From NCBI RefSeq assembly GCF_950097975.1, contig NZ_CATNHF010000001.1, forward strand, positions 861,446 through 925,445: a stretch of 64,000 nucleotides of DNA, in the 5' to 3' direction. Source of the stretch: Microbacterium sp. T2.11-28. Lineage in GTDB: Bacteria; Actinomycetota; Actinomycetes; Actinomycetales; Microbacteriaceae. Position 1 is the first letter of the stretch. Every line of letters begins with the position of its first letter. Below the pieces are notes generated by a model, which was not told where the DNA came from, did not search any database, and worked only from the letters and a program-made list of their open reading frames with translations. Positions 54,799 to 63,364 of the stretch are shown one piece after another. The position numbers and the translations under genes are program-made.

Positions 54799-56001
54799 AT
54801 GTCCGATGTCCTCAGCCCCAGCAACCCTCTCGAGCCCGTGCCAGGAGTGGCCTCATTCCGCGACGACTCGCCGTCGGCGATCGCGAGCCGCGCCGCACAG
54901 TACCTCGGCATGTCGGCGTATGCGTTCGGCGGCGATGATCTCGCTCTTGCGATGCAGGAGGATGCGGATGCGCTGGGCGTCCCCCACGTGGGTCCCGCGC
55001 CGCCGCAACTGGAGGAGTGGTTCGAGGAGAATCGCCTCGATGACCTGACAGATCAGGCTTTGCGGCACCATGCGGGCACGTCCTGGGATGGCGGGTTCGA
55101 TCCCGATGCGGCAGCGGCGCTCTGGGAGGAGCTCAATGCCACCCATCTCCCCACCACACTCCTCGCGCTGCTCAATTACGCGCAACGCAGCGACCAGCGC
55201 CTCGAGTCCGTCGCAGCGGCCGGCAGCCTCGCCATCGTCACCGGGCGGCAGACGAGCGCACCACCGGAGACCCTGCTCCTCGGCCTCGAGTCCGCCGATC
55301 CACTCACCCGTGGCGTCGCCGCGGCGCTCGCGGGCTGGGAGACTGCGGGCCCGTCGTCGTCCGGCGACACAGCACGCGAGCGAATCGTCGGGCCGACGAG
55401 CGTTCCCATCCATGGCACCTGGGGATTGGTGACAGACACCGGCTGGCACAAGCCGCACTCGCCTCTTCACGACCATCTCCGTTCGTCGGTCACCCCGAAC
55501 CTCTACTCCGACGACACGTACTTCGTCTGGAGCGGGGAGTACTCGGAGCAGGGACGCGCGGACGGCGCCCGCGACCTCGCCCTCTGGCGCGACCTCGTCT
55601 CCGATGCCGGCTGGCTCGACACCGTCTACGCGCACAGCCATGGCGGGAACGTTGCACTGAGCTCGCTCGCCAACGGCAACCAGATCAAGATGCTGGTGCT
55701 CCTTCACACCCCCGCGATCCATCGCTCCGACGAGGAATGGGCGACGATCCGCGGCAACGTCGGCGGAGTGATCACGATGCGAACACGCATGGACCTCGTC
55801 GTGCTCGGTGATTCGCTCCGGCACTTCGAGAATCGGTTGAAGTTCAATCCGCGCAAGCTGCCTCACTTCCCGGTGGTCGGTCACTGGGCACACAAGGATG
55901 CCTGGCTGTCGCACGCCCACTACGTCACCGTGGACAACTGGATCACCGAAGACCTCGCCGATATCGTGAGGACTCGCTACGCCCTCATCGGGCGGAGTTG
56001 A
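54799..56001 (+). CDS. Alpha/beta-hydrolase-like protein with an N-terminal unknown domain
   Basis: A 400-residue protein. The C-terminal half has an alpha/beta hydrolase layout: oxyanion-like HGTWG at 205-209, nucleophile elbow AHSHGG with Ser280, a candidate acid Asp332 or Asp338, and His in GHWAHKDAWLSHAH (362-374). The first about 180 residues are a helical region of unknown family. No signal peptide. ATG chosen after GGGAGA. It lies in a patch that looks less GC-rich than its surroundings, hinting at recent arrival; a phospholipase or effector-like role is possible but unproven. Confidence 0.65.
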   Translation: MSDVLSPSNPLEPVPGVASFRDDSPSAIASRAAQYLGMSAYAFGGDDLALAMQEDADALGVPHVGPAPPQLEEWFEENRLDDLTDQALRHHAGTSWDGGFDPDAAAALWEELNATHLPTTLLALLNYAQRSDQRLESVAAAGSLAIVTGRQTSAPPETLLLGLESADPLTRGVAAALAGWETAGPSSSGDTARERIVGPTSVPIHGTWGLVTDTGWHKPHSPLHDHLRSSVTPNLYSDDTYFVWSGEYSEQGRADGARDLALWRDLVSDAGWLDTVYAHSHGGNVALSSLANGNQIKMLVLLHTPAIHRSDEEWATIRGNVGGVITMRTRMDLVVLGDSLRHFENRLKFNPRKLPHFPVVGHWAHKDAWLSHAHYVTVDNWITEDLADIVRTRYALIGRS

Positions 56002-56049
56002 CCCCCGGGCACCCTTGCGCCTACCCGGATCCTCGGAGAGCCTGAGGAC

Positions 56050-56445
56050 ATGTGGGATCGCGAATCAGCCGCCGCCGCCGCTCGGGAGTGGATGGACCGC
56101 TACATCCACGCGTGGACGACCAACGACCCGGACGACGTCCGCTCGCTGTTCACGCCGGACGCGGAGTACCGTGACGGTCCGTCGACACCGCCCTGGGTCG
56201 GTCACGACGCCATCCTGGCGGGGTGGCTCGGTCAGAAGGACGATCCCGGCACCTGGAGCTTCGACTACGAGCTCACCGCGGTGGACGGGGATGTCGCCGT
56301 GATCCGAGGCCGGACGGAGTACCCGACCGCGACGGAGAAGAACCACATCTACGACAACCTCATGGTGATCCGACTGGACGCCGACGGGCGAGCGCAGTCG
56401 TTCACCGATTGGTGGGTGACGCCCGACGCCGGGACGGACGGCTGA
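56050..56445 (+). CDS. SnoaL-like (NTF2-fold) protein
   Basis: A 131-residue NTF2-like domain: REWMDRYIHAWTTNDPDDVRSLFTPDAEYRDGPS is the typical N-terminal helix-turn pattern, followed by VGHDAILAGWLG and the beta-sheet with WSFDYELTAVDGDVAVIRGRTEY. Such proteins are isomerases, hydratases or only ligand-binding. It lies 48 bp after the alpha/beta hydrolase gene and converges on an intrinsic terminator. No catalytic residues can be named. Confidence 0.75.
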   Translation: MWDRESAAAAAREWMDRYIHAWTTNDPDDVRSLFTPDAEYRDGPSTPPWVGHDAILAGWLGQKDDPGTWSFDYELTAVDGDVAVIRGRTEYPTATEKNHIYDNLMVIRLDADGRAQSFTDWWVTPDAGTDG

Positions 56446-56463
56446 GATCGGGCGAAGGGCGCA

Positions 56464-56499
56464 AAGAAAAAGCCCCGACTGTTACCACACAGCCGGGGC
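56464..56499 (-). terminator. Intrinsic terminator of the peptidase S51-like gene
   Basis: On the minus strand GCCCCGGCTGT and ACAGTCGGGGC form a near-perfect stem (56,499-56,472) followed by TTTTTCTTT (56,471-56,463). This is the clearest rho-independent terminator in the window. It also lies 20 bp after the SnoaL-like stop on the other strand. Confidence 0.85.
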
Positions 56500-56595
56500 G
56501 AGACGAATGAGAAGTCCGCCTATCCCGATCATCGTATCGCGCCCACCTGGGAGGTGCCTGCGGGCAGCCTCGCCCCGCGTGACGCGGTCGTCGCA

Positions 56596-57321
56596 TCAGC
56601 CCCCGACGGTCGAGACGAGCACGCCGCTGTCGGTCGGCAGCACGCGCCAGACATTGCCCGCGCCCTCGACCCGCAGCCCGCCGTCGCCCACGATCAGCGC
56701 GGTGCGCTCGTCGATGCCGAGTGCGCCGGTGACGAGGCCGGCCTCGGCGGCGGCGATCACGCGGGAGAGCACGCCGCGCTGGGCGACGTGGACCTCGATC
56801 GTCACGTCGACGAGGCCGATGCCCGCGTCGAGCTCGAGCTCCTCGCCGGGCTCGGCGGCGTCCTCCGGCGACACGACGACGCCCCCGATGCGGGTCCCGC
56901 TCCCGAGCGAACGCTCCCCCGCGATCATCGCGCCCGCCGAGACGCCGAGATAGGGGACGCCGGCGGCGACGTGTCGGCGGATCCGATCGAACACCGGCTC
57001 GAGCCCCGCGCGCACCGTCTCGACGTTGCCGCCGCCCACCGCGATGCCGTCGACGTCGTCGACCGCGTCCTGCGCGATCGGCTCTCCGGCGCGGCCGGCG
57101 GTCAGCTTCAGGTCGATGGCGGCACCGCCGCCGGCCCCGACGAGCAGCTCGCCGAGCGCTGCCGCCTTCTCCTCGGCCTCGGGGTGGAGTGAGATCACGG
57201 CGATGCGCGCCCGCTCGCGGCCGGCGGCCTCGGCCCGCCTCGCGGCTTCCCTGACGAACGAGGCGTGGAGCGGAGCGTCGGCGCTCGTCGTCGCGCCTCC
57301 GCCGATGAGGTGGATGCTCAT
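56596..57321 (-). CDS. Peptidase S51 / cyanophycinase-like protein
   Basis: A 241-residue Ser hydrolase of the class I glutamine-amidotransferase-like fold. Nucleophile Ser128 in GVSAGAM, preceded by the GGGN loop at 96-99. S51 includes aspartyl dipeptidase PepE and cyanophycinase (about 270). The length and missing extended C-terminus fit a general S51 peptidase. It stands between the TetR gene and its own intrinsic terminator. Substrate: probably Asp-containing dipeptides or peptides, by family only. Confidence 0.78.
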   Translation of the reverse strand: MSIHLIGGGATTSADAPLHASFVREAARRAEAAGRERARIAVISLHPEAEEKAAALGELLVGAGGGAAIDLKLTAGRAGEPIAQDAVDDVDGIAVGGGNVETVRAGLEPVFDRIRRHVAAGVPYLGVSAGAMIAGERSLGSGTRIGGVVVSPEDAAEPGEELELDAGIGLVDVTIEVHVAQRGVLSRVIAAAEAGLVTGALGIDERTALIVGDGGLRVEGAGNVWRVLPTDSGVLVSTVGG

Positions 57322-57368
57322 GCGGCACCGGCTCCGTGGCGAGGGGTGTTCGAGGTCATCCCCAGAGG

Positions 57369-57947
57369 CTAGCCGGTCGCCGGCCGAGGCGCGGACCCGG
57401 TCGGCGGCAGCGCGGCGAGCGCGGTCGCCGCGACGGCGCGGACCTGTTCGCGAGTACCGCCGTCGCGCGCCATCCCGGACATCCCGCGCATGACGGCGAC
57501 GATGTAGGCCGCGAGGGCGGCCGTATCCGTGGACGCGGGCAGATCGCCCTCGCTGACGCCTCGATCGAGCCGTTGACGGATCTTGTCCTGCACCACCTCG
57601 CGCTGGGATGCGAGGCGGGGCTCGGTGAGCAGCAAGCAGCCCGGCGGCGTCGAGGCATCGGTGTGCGCGCGGGCCGTGTCGTCCAAGAGGCGCGCGATCG
57701 ACGCCCGCGTATCGGAGAGCTGAGCAGCGGCATCGACTCCGTCGCACGTGCGGGCGAAGTAGACGCCCGCCGCTTCCTCGAAGAGCGCCTGCTTGTCGCC
57801 GAACGCCGCATACAGGCTGGGCGGGTTCACCCCCGTCGCCTCCGTCAGCTCGGCGATCGACGTCCGGTCGAATCCTCGGCGCCAGAACAGCTCGACCGCG
57901 GTCGCCAACGCGGCGTCGCGATCGAAGCTCCGCGGTCGTCCGGCCAT
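57369..57947 (-). CDS. TetR-family transcriptional regulator
   Basis: A 192-residue repressor. The N-terminal helix-turn-helix has TSIAELTEATGVNPPSLYAAFGDKQALFEEA; the C-terminal TetR_C-like ligand domain carries CLLLTEPRLAS and a conserved Cys. Divergent from an SDR gene with 83 bp between them that hold two exact 17-bp repeats, the likely operators for both promoters. Similar TetR/SDR pairs respond to aldehydes, ketones or quinones; the ligand here is unknown. Confidence 0.88.
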   Translation of the reverse strand: MAGRPRSFDRDAALATAVELFWRRGFDRTSIAELTEATGVNPPSLYAAFGDKQALFEEAAGVYFARTCDGVDAAAQLSDTRASIARLLDDTARAHTDASTPPGCLLLTEPRLASQREVVQDKIRQRLDRGVSEGDLPASTDTAALAAYIVAVMRGMSGMARDGGTREQVRAVAATALAALPPTGSAPRPATG

Positions 57948-57963
57948 GTGCCGAGCCTAACAT

Positions 57964-58020
57964 TAGTGATCGCTACAGAACTCTGTTACGGTCGACGAAT
58001 AGATAGTGATCGCTACAGAA
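57964..58020. promoter_or_regulatory. Duplicated TetR operator
   Basis: TAGTGATCGCTACAGAA occurs exactly at 57,964-57,980 and 58,004-58,020 (40 bp apart). The core TAGTGATCGCTA is nearly palindromic (TAGYGATCRCTA). The copies flank the TetR and SDR starts: the first lies 17 bp before the TetR ATG, the second 10 bp before the SDR start. Confidence 0.75.
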
Positions 58021-58030
58021 AGGCTCTCCT

Positions 58031-58747
58031 GTGAACGTCGAAGGTCGGAACATCCTCATCACCGGCGCGAACCGCGGCATCGGCGCGGCATTCGTCGAAG
58101 AGGCGAAACGGCGCGGAGCGGCGAAGATCTACGCGGCCGCGCGTGACGTGGACAGCATCGCCGCCGCCGGTGTCGAGCGCCTCCGGATCGATGTCACCGA
58201 CCCGCAGCAGATCGCCGCAGCCGTCGAGGCGGCCGGCGACGTGCACATCCTGGTCAACAACGCCGGCATCTCCACGAGCACGCCGCTGGTGACGGGAGAC
58301 GAAGAGCGCATCCGCCGCGAGATGGACACCAACTTCTTCGGCCCTCTGCGCATGACCCGCGCCTTCGCACCCGTGCTCGCCCGTGGCGGCGGCGGCGCGA
58401 TCGTCAACGTGATCTCCGCGCTGTCGTGGTTCACGACCCCGATGTCCGGCGCGTACGCCGCGTCGAAGGCGGCGGCCTGGGCCCTGACCGACAGCACCCG
58501 CCTCGAGCTGACCGCCCAGGGCACGCACGTGGTGGCCGTGCACATGGGACTGGTGGACACCGACATGTCCAGCGGCTTCAACGGTCCGAAGGTCGCGCCT
58601 CTCGCGGTCGCACACGCCGCTCTGGGCGCCGTCGAGTCGGGCACGCAGGAAGTGCTGGCCGACGACTGGTCGATCTTCGTCAAGTCCGGGCTGACCCTCG
58701 CCCCGGCCGAGCGCTACGAACAGATCCTGGGAGCGCTGCGCGGCTGA
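58031..58747 (+). CDS. Short-chain dehydrogenase/reductase
   Basis: A 238-residue classical SDR: NAD(P) motif TGANRGIG (11-18), NNAG (76-79), catalytic Ser129, Tyr142 and Lys146 (YAASK). Unlike the SDR at 19,876 it has the whole triad. GTG start with AAAGG upstream. It is under the divergent TetR regulator, which points to inducible reduction of a carbonyl compound. The substrate is not known. Confidence 0.88.
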   Translation: MNVEGRNILITGANRGIGAAFVEEAKRRGAAKIYAAARDVDSIAAAGVERLRIDVTDPQQIAAAVEAAGDVHILVNNAGISTSTPLVTGDEERIRREMDTNFFGPLRMTRAFAPVLARGGGGAIVNVISALSWFTTPMSGAYAASKAAAWALTDSTRLELTAQGTHVVAVHMGLVDTDMSSGFNGPKVAPLAVAHAALGAVESGTQEVLADDWSIFVKSGLTLAPAERYEQILGALRG

Positions 58748-58777
58748 CGGCATCGACCACGTCGGGCCGCCCGCCGC

Positions 58778-60322
58778 TCAGCGCACCGCGGTCTCCGTCG
58801 CGCGCTCCTGGCTGCTCGCCGCGCGCGCACGGGAGCGCGCGACGATCCGGCCGCGGATGGCGAAGGCGAGCACCACGGCCAGCACGACGTAGAGGCCGAC
58901 GCTGATCGGGCTGTGCACGAGGATCGAGAAGTCGCCGTTCGCGCTCATCGCGGCATCCCGCAGGCTCGTCTCCGCCAGCGGCCCGAGGACCATGCCGATG
59001 ATGAGCGGCGCGAGCGGGAAGTCCAGCGCCCGCAGCAGGAAGCCGACGACGCCGATGCCCAGCAGGATCAGCAGATCGACGAGCGACCCCGACGTGGCGT
59101 AGATGCCGAGTGCGCAGAAGACGGTGATGCCCGCGAAGAGGTAGGGGCGCGGGATGAGCAGGAGCTTGGCCCACAGCATCGCGAACGGCAGGTTCAGGAT
59201 CAGCAGCACGACCATGGCGATGAAGAAGCTCGCCAGCAGCGACCACACGAGGTCGGGGGCGCGGTCGAACAGGAGCGGTCCCGGCTGCAGCCCGTACTGC
59301 CGGAACGCGGCGAGCATGATGGCGGCCGTGGCCGAGACCGGCAGTCCGAGCGCGAGGAGCGCGCCCATGGCCATGCCCGTGGTCGAGTTGCCCGCGGCCT
59401 CGGGTGCGGCCAGCCCGCGGATGGCTCCCGTGCCGAACTGCGGGTGCGGGCGACGCGCGTCGAGCCGCTTCTCGAGGCCGTAGGCGAGGAAGGTGGGGAT
59501 CTCCGAGCCGCCCGCGGGGATCACGCCGAACGGCAGGCCGATCGCGGTGCCCCGCAGCCACGCGGGGGTCGCCTCGCGGAGGTCCTTGCGGCTGAGCCAC
59601 GGGCGCCCGGTGGGGCGGAGCATCTTCTTGTCGGAGGTGTGGCGCTCGAGGCAGGCCACGTAGATGACCTCGCCGAGGGCCAGGATGCCGACGGTCACGG
59701 TGACCAGCGACACCCCGTCGAACAGGTACGGCGAGTCCATCGTGAAGCGCGGAGCGCCCGAGACGCCGTCGACGCCGATCACGGCGATGCCGAGGCCGAT
59801 GAAGAGGGCCGTGAGCCCCTTCAGCGCGTTGTCGGTGACCACCGACGACGTCGCCGCGAAGGCGAAGACGGCGAGCGCGAAGAACTCGGCGGGGCCGAAG
59901 CGGCTCGAGAAGTCGGCCAGCGCCGGCGCGAGGAACACCAGCACGATGCAGGCGACGAACCCGCCGATGAAGGCACCGATGGCGGCGGTCGCGAGAGCCT
60001 GAGCCGCCCGTCCGTTGAGGGCCATCTTGTGCCCCTCGAAGGTGGAGGCGATCGCCGAGGCCTGCCCCGGCGTGTTCATGAGGATGCCCATCGTCGAGTC
60101 GCCGAACAGGCCGCCGAAGTACACGCCGGCGAACATGATGAACGCGGCCGTCGGGTCGAGCGAGAACGTGATGGGGAGCAGGAGCGCCACCGCCATCGAC
60201 GAGCCGAGTCCCGGTAGCACGCCGACCGCGGTGCCCAGCACGCAGCCGATCAGCACCCACATGAGGTTGATCGGCGTGAACGCGCCGAGGAACCCCTCAC
60301 CGAGCATCTGCAGTGCGTCCAT
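58778..60322 (-). CDS. tctA: Tripartite tricarboxylate transporter large permease TctA
   Basis: A 514-residue membrane protein with about twelve helices. Family motifs include GVLPGLGSSMAVALLLP near residue 35 and the second-half counterpart FGVIPAGGSEIPTFLAYGLEK (about 265-285), where the canonical large-permease motif repeats. The mature permease is driven by the ion gradient and paired with TctB. It is last in tctCBA. The substrate class is tri- or dicarboxylates, consistent with the CitA-type sensor kinase divergent from it. Confidence 0.92.
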   Translation of the reverse strand: MDALQMLGEGFLGAFTPINLMWVLIGCVLGTAVGVLPGLGSSMAVALLLPITFSLDPTAAFIMFAGVYFGGLFGDSTMGILMNTPGQASAIASTFEGHKMALNGRAAQALATAAIGAFIGGFVACIVLVFLAPALADFSSRFGPAEFFALAVFAFAATSSVVTDNALKGLTALFIGLGIAVIGVDGVSGAPRFTMDSPYLFDGVSLVTVTVGILALGEVIYVACLERHTSDKKMLRPTGRPWLSRKDLREATPAWLRGTAIGLPFGVIPAGGSEIPTFLAYGLEKRLDARRPHPQFGTGAIRGLAAPEAAGNSTTGMAMGALLALGLPVSATAAIMLAAFRQYGLQPGPLLFDRAPDLVWSLLASFFIAMVVLLILNLPFAMLWAKLLLIPRPYLFAGITVFCALGIYATSGSLVDLLILLGIGVVGFLLRALDFPLAPLIIGMVLGPLAETSLRDAAMSANGDFSILVHSPISVGLYVVLAVVLAFAIRGRIVARSRARAASSQERATETAVR

Positions 60323-60323
60323 G

Positions 60324-60917
60324 TCAGAAACCTCCGAGGATGCCCGACGGCAGCGGCAGGCCGAGGACCATGTCGAAGCCGATGTAGGCGAGGGAACTCA
60401 TCGTCAGTCCGACGACGAGGCTGGCCAGTGGCTTGGTGGAGCCGAAGCCGCGGGCGACGCACCAGAACAGCAGGCCCGCCGCGATGACCCATCCGAGCAC
60501 GTCGAGCAGGAGCGCGAAGGCGAAGAACGAGCCGATGATCCACAGGAACGAGCGCACGTCGATCCGCACCGCACGCGGCTCGGCGGGCGCCTCCTCACCC
60601 GCTTCGGCGGCGAGGAGCTCGGCGACGTGCGGGTCGGGCAGGCTGCGCACCTCACGGATGCCCGACACCGCCAGCGCCACCGCGAACGCGTAGAGACCCG
60701 CCGTGATGATGGCCGGGAAGAACTGCGGCCCGGGGAAGTCGGCGGAGCTCGGCACGCGCATCGTGAAGATGCCGATCAGGAGGTACGTGGCGAAGGCGGC
60801 CACGACGACCGGCATGGTCAGCGCCTTCAGCAGCGCGGCGATGCCCGGGCGCGACACGATCCGCAGGCGGTCGCCGACGACGGCGGAGGCCGACGTCGGA
60901 TTCGGTGGGAAGGTCAC
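60324..60917 (-). CDS. tctB: Tripartite tricarboxylate transporter small permease TctB
   Basis: A 197-residue protein with four membrane helices (about 34-54, 67-86, 122-141, 147-190 as two spans) and a hydrophilic loop at 88-115. GTG start overlaps the tctC stop (GTGA), and it is 1 bp from tctA, so the three parts are coupled. It stabilises TctA. The N-terminus is hydrophilic and Pro/Ser-rich. Confidence 0.88.
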   Translation of the reverse strand: MTFPPNPTSASAVVGDRLRIVSRPGIAALLKALTMPVVVAAFATYLLIGIFTMRVPSSADFPGPQFFPAIITAGLYAFAVALAVSGIREVRSLPDPHVAELLAAEAGEEAPAEPRAVRIDVRSFLWIIGSFFAFALLLDVLGWVIAAGLLFWCVARGFGSTKPLASLVVGLTMSSLAYIGFDMVLGLPLPSGILGGF

Positions 60918-61924
60918 AGGCCCATCTCCTCGTACAGGGTGCGGATGCGGCTCTCCTCGTCGTCGAGGAAGTCCGCGAGCTCGTCACCGGTGATGACGCG
61001 CTCGGTCCAGCGGTAGCGATCGATGGCATCGCGCCACTGCGGCGTCTCGACGCTGTCGACGACGAGCCGGGTGAGGCTGTCCTCCTCCGACGCGCTCAGG
61101 CCCGCGGGCGCCGCCACCATGCGCCAGTTGGTGAGGGTGACGTCGTAGCCCTGATCGACCGCCGTGGGGATGTCGATGCCGTCGACGGGGTCCTGAGCGA
61201 CGAACGCGAGGGCGCGCAGGCGTCCGGCCTCGATCTGGTCGATGTTGTCGGGGTACCCGCCGGCCGCGGCCTTCGCGGTGCCGTTGAGCAGGGCCTGGAT
61301 GGCCTCCCCGCCGCCGTCGGACGAGATGTACGTGGTTTCCAGCGGGTCGATCCCCGCGGCCAGGGCGAGGTCGGTCACGACGAGCTGGTCGAACGATCCG
61401 CCGCCCGTCCACGGCAGGGCCTTCGGATCGTCGCGCCACGCCGCCACGAGGTCGTCGAGCGTCTCGTACGGCGAATCGGCGGGCACGACGATGACGTCGT
61501 ACTCCTCGACGATGACCGCCAGCGGGGTGACGTCGTCCAGGGTCGCCGCGGAGTCGAACTGGATGGTGGCGGCGAGCAGCCCCGTGCCGCCGACGAGCAG
61601 GTTGTTCGGCTGGCCGCTCAGCACCGAGACGTTGCCCAGCGCGATCGTGCCGCCCGCTCCCGGCATGTTCACCACCTGCACGTTGTTGACGAGGCCGTTC
61701 GCCTTCTGCGCCTGCTGGAGCTCGCGCGCCACCCCGTCCCAGCCGCCGCCGGCGGCCGCGGGGGCGATGATCGTCATCGACGCGCTGATGTCCTGCCCGG
61801 ACGCGGCCGAGCTGATCGAGCCGAACACGGCGACACCGACGGCGGCCGCGGCGATCGCGCCGCCGACGGCGCGGCCGATCAGTCGTGCGGGCCCGGATCT
61901 GGGGGGAAGGGGCTGCGGTGTCAT
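60914..61924 (-). CDS. tctC: Tripartite tricarboxylate transporter substrate-binding protein TctC
   Basis: A 336-residue exported receptor. Signal peptide or anchor (RAVGGAIAAAAVGVAVFGSISSAASGQ) with no lipobox Cys, so it is probably released or anchored by an uncleaved helix. The mature fold has the TctC pattern MTIIAPAAAGGGWDGVARELQ and NMPGAGG. It is the first gene of tctCBA, divergent from the CitA-type kinase, which probably controls it. The ligand is a carboxylate by family. Confidence 0.9.
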   Translation of the reverse strand: MTPQPLPPRSGPARLIGRAVGGAIAAAAVGVAVFGSISSAASGQDISASMTIIAPAAAGGGWDGVARELQQAQKANGLVNNVQVVNMPGAGGTIALGNVSVLSGQPNNLLVGGTGLLAATIQFDSAATLDDVTPLAVIVEEYDVIVVPADSPYETLDDLVAAWRDDPKALPWTGGGSFDQLVVTDLALAAGIDPLETTYISSDGGGEAIQALLNGTAKAAAGGYPDNIDQIEAGRLRALAFVAQDPVDGIDIPTAVDQGYDVTLTNWRMVAAPAGLSASEEDSLTRLVVDSVETPQWRDAIDRYRWTERVITGDELADFLDDEESRIRTLYEEMGL

Positions 61925-62062
61925 CTCTGCTCCATTCGCGCGGACATCGTCGTCGCCGCGGGATCGACCTAGGATGGCACCGCCGGTCCGAGGTGCGGCG
62001 GCGCGGGCGAATTGTTCTCTTAAACGCCGTCAGCAGACCGGCGGTGCGTCTCGACGGGGAGT
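61925..62062. promoter_or_regulatory. Divergent tctC / sensor kinase control region
   Basis: 138 bp between the transporter and the two-component system. An AT-rich word, AATTGTTCTCTTAAAC, lies at 62,010-62,025 in otherwise GC-rich DNA and is the likely core of a promoter. No repeated operator was found. CitB/DcuR-type regulators commonly act on such a region. Confidence 0.4.
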
Positions 62063-63364
62063 GTGATGACCATGGCGATGCGGCCGAGCCCGCGGGCGAT
62101 CCGCCTGGCGATGATCCTCCTCCCCTCGGTCGTGACCCTCGCGGCGCTGACCGCGACGGTCATGGTGGCCCTCTGGCTGCAGGAGAAGAGCATCCGCGAC
62201 GCCACCGCCGAGCGGGTGCAGGAGGTCGCGTCCAGCCTCGCGGCGCTGCCGCAGGTGCGCGCCAGCCTCGCATCGACCGTCGACGCGGGCACCCCGGGCG
62301 ACCTCGCCGACGCCGCGGATCTCGCCACGGCGACGGAGACCCTGCAGCCCATCGCCGACCTCGTCGCCCAGGCCGCGGGCGTGTACTACGCCGTGATCAC
62401 CGACGACGAGGGCGTGCGCATCACGCATCCGCTCGCCTCCGAGCGCGGCGTCCAGGTCTCGACCACGAACGAGTCCGTGCTCGCGGGCACGCCGTTCCTC
62501 GGGACGGAGACGGGTCCGTCCGGCCGATCGCTGCGCGCGAAGGTGCCGGTGCGCGGTGCCGACGGCGACGTCGTCGGGATGGTCGCAGTGGGCGTGCTCG
62601 AATCCGACATCGAATCGGAGCGCATGGAGGCGCTCACCGGCCTCCTCCCCTGGGCGGCCGGCGCCCTCGTCGTCGCGACGATCGCGAGCTCGCTGCTCAC
62701 GGCCGCCGTCGAGCGACGTTTCCGCCGGCTCGACGGACTGGCCGCCGAGCACGCGCAGATGCAGCGCACGACCGCCGCGCTGCAGGAGCAGGCCCACGAG
62801 TTCCACACCCGGCTGCACGTCGTGCACGGGCTGGTCACCCACGGGGAGCCGCGCGCCGCGCTGGACTACATCGAAGACGTCGTCGCCGTGAGCGACGCGA
62901 CGCCGCCCGATGGCCGCGGCGGCGCCGGGGACGGCGTTCCGGGAACCGCGCTGCGGGAAGCCGCGATGCACGCCGTGCGTGCCGATCTTCTCGAGCGCGG
63001 CGCGCTCGCCGAGTTCGACGTCGAGCCCGGCGTCCACGTCGACGACGACGTCGTCTCGATCCTCACCAACCTCAGCCGCAACGCCGGCGAGGCGGGCGCC
63101 ACGCGCGTGCGCTGCACGCTCCGGCAGTCCGGCGACCGGCTGTACGGCGTCGTGGAGGACGACGGGCCGGGCGTCGATCGGCACGTCGCCGCGCGGATCT
63201 TCACCCGGGGGCTGTCGTCCAAGGCGGACACCGGGGGACGCGGACGCGGGATCGGGCTGGACCTGGTGCGCCGCCTCGTCACCGCCCGCGACGGCTCGGT
63301 CGAAGTGGGCGCGTCGACGCTCGGCGGCGCGCGGTTCTCCTTCGAGCTGGAGGTGCGCCCGTGA
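62063..63364 (+). CDS. CitA/DcuS-type sensor histidine kinase
   Basis: A 433-residue membrane kinase. Two helices (about 15-37 and 193-214) flank an extracytoplasmic PAS-like sensor (about 40-190) for a carboxylate. The cytoplasmic phospho-acceptor His245 lies in AHEFHTRLH, as in the CitA/DcuS class, followed by the HATPase N box NLSRNAGEAG and G boxes DDGPGV and GRGIGL. The intracellular PAS present in CitA is reduced. Start at a GTG at 62,063; ATGs at 62,066 and 62,072 are alternatives. Overlaps the regulator by GTGA. Confidence 0.88.
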   Translation: MMTMAMRPSPRAIRLAMILLPSVVTLAALTATVMVALWLQEKSIRDATAERVQEVASSLAALPQVRASLASTVDAGTPGDLADAADLATATETLQPIADLVAQAAGVYYAVITDDEGVRITHPLASERGVQVSTTNESVLAGTPFLGTETGPSGRSLRAKVPVRGADGDVVGMVAVGVLESDIESERMEALTGLLPWAAGALVVATIASSLLTAAVERRFRRLDGLAAEHAQMQRTTAALQEQAHEFHTRLHVVHGLVTHGEPRAALDYIEDVVAVSDATPPDGRGGAGDGVPGTALREAAMHAVRADLLERGALAEFDVEPGVHVDDDVVSILTNLSRNAGEAGATRVRCTLRQSGDRLYGVVEDDGPGVDRHVAARIFTRGLSSKADTGGRGRGIGLDLVRRLVTARDGSVEVGASTLGGARFSFELEVRP

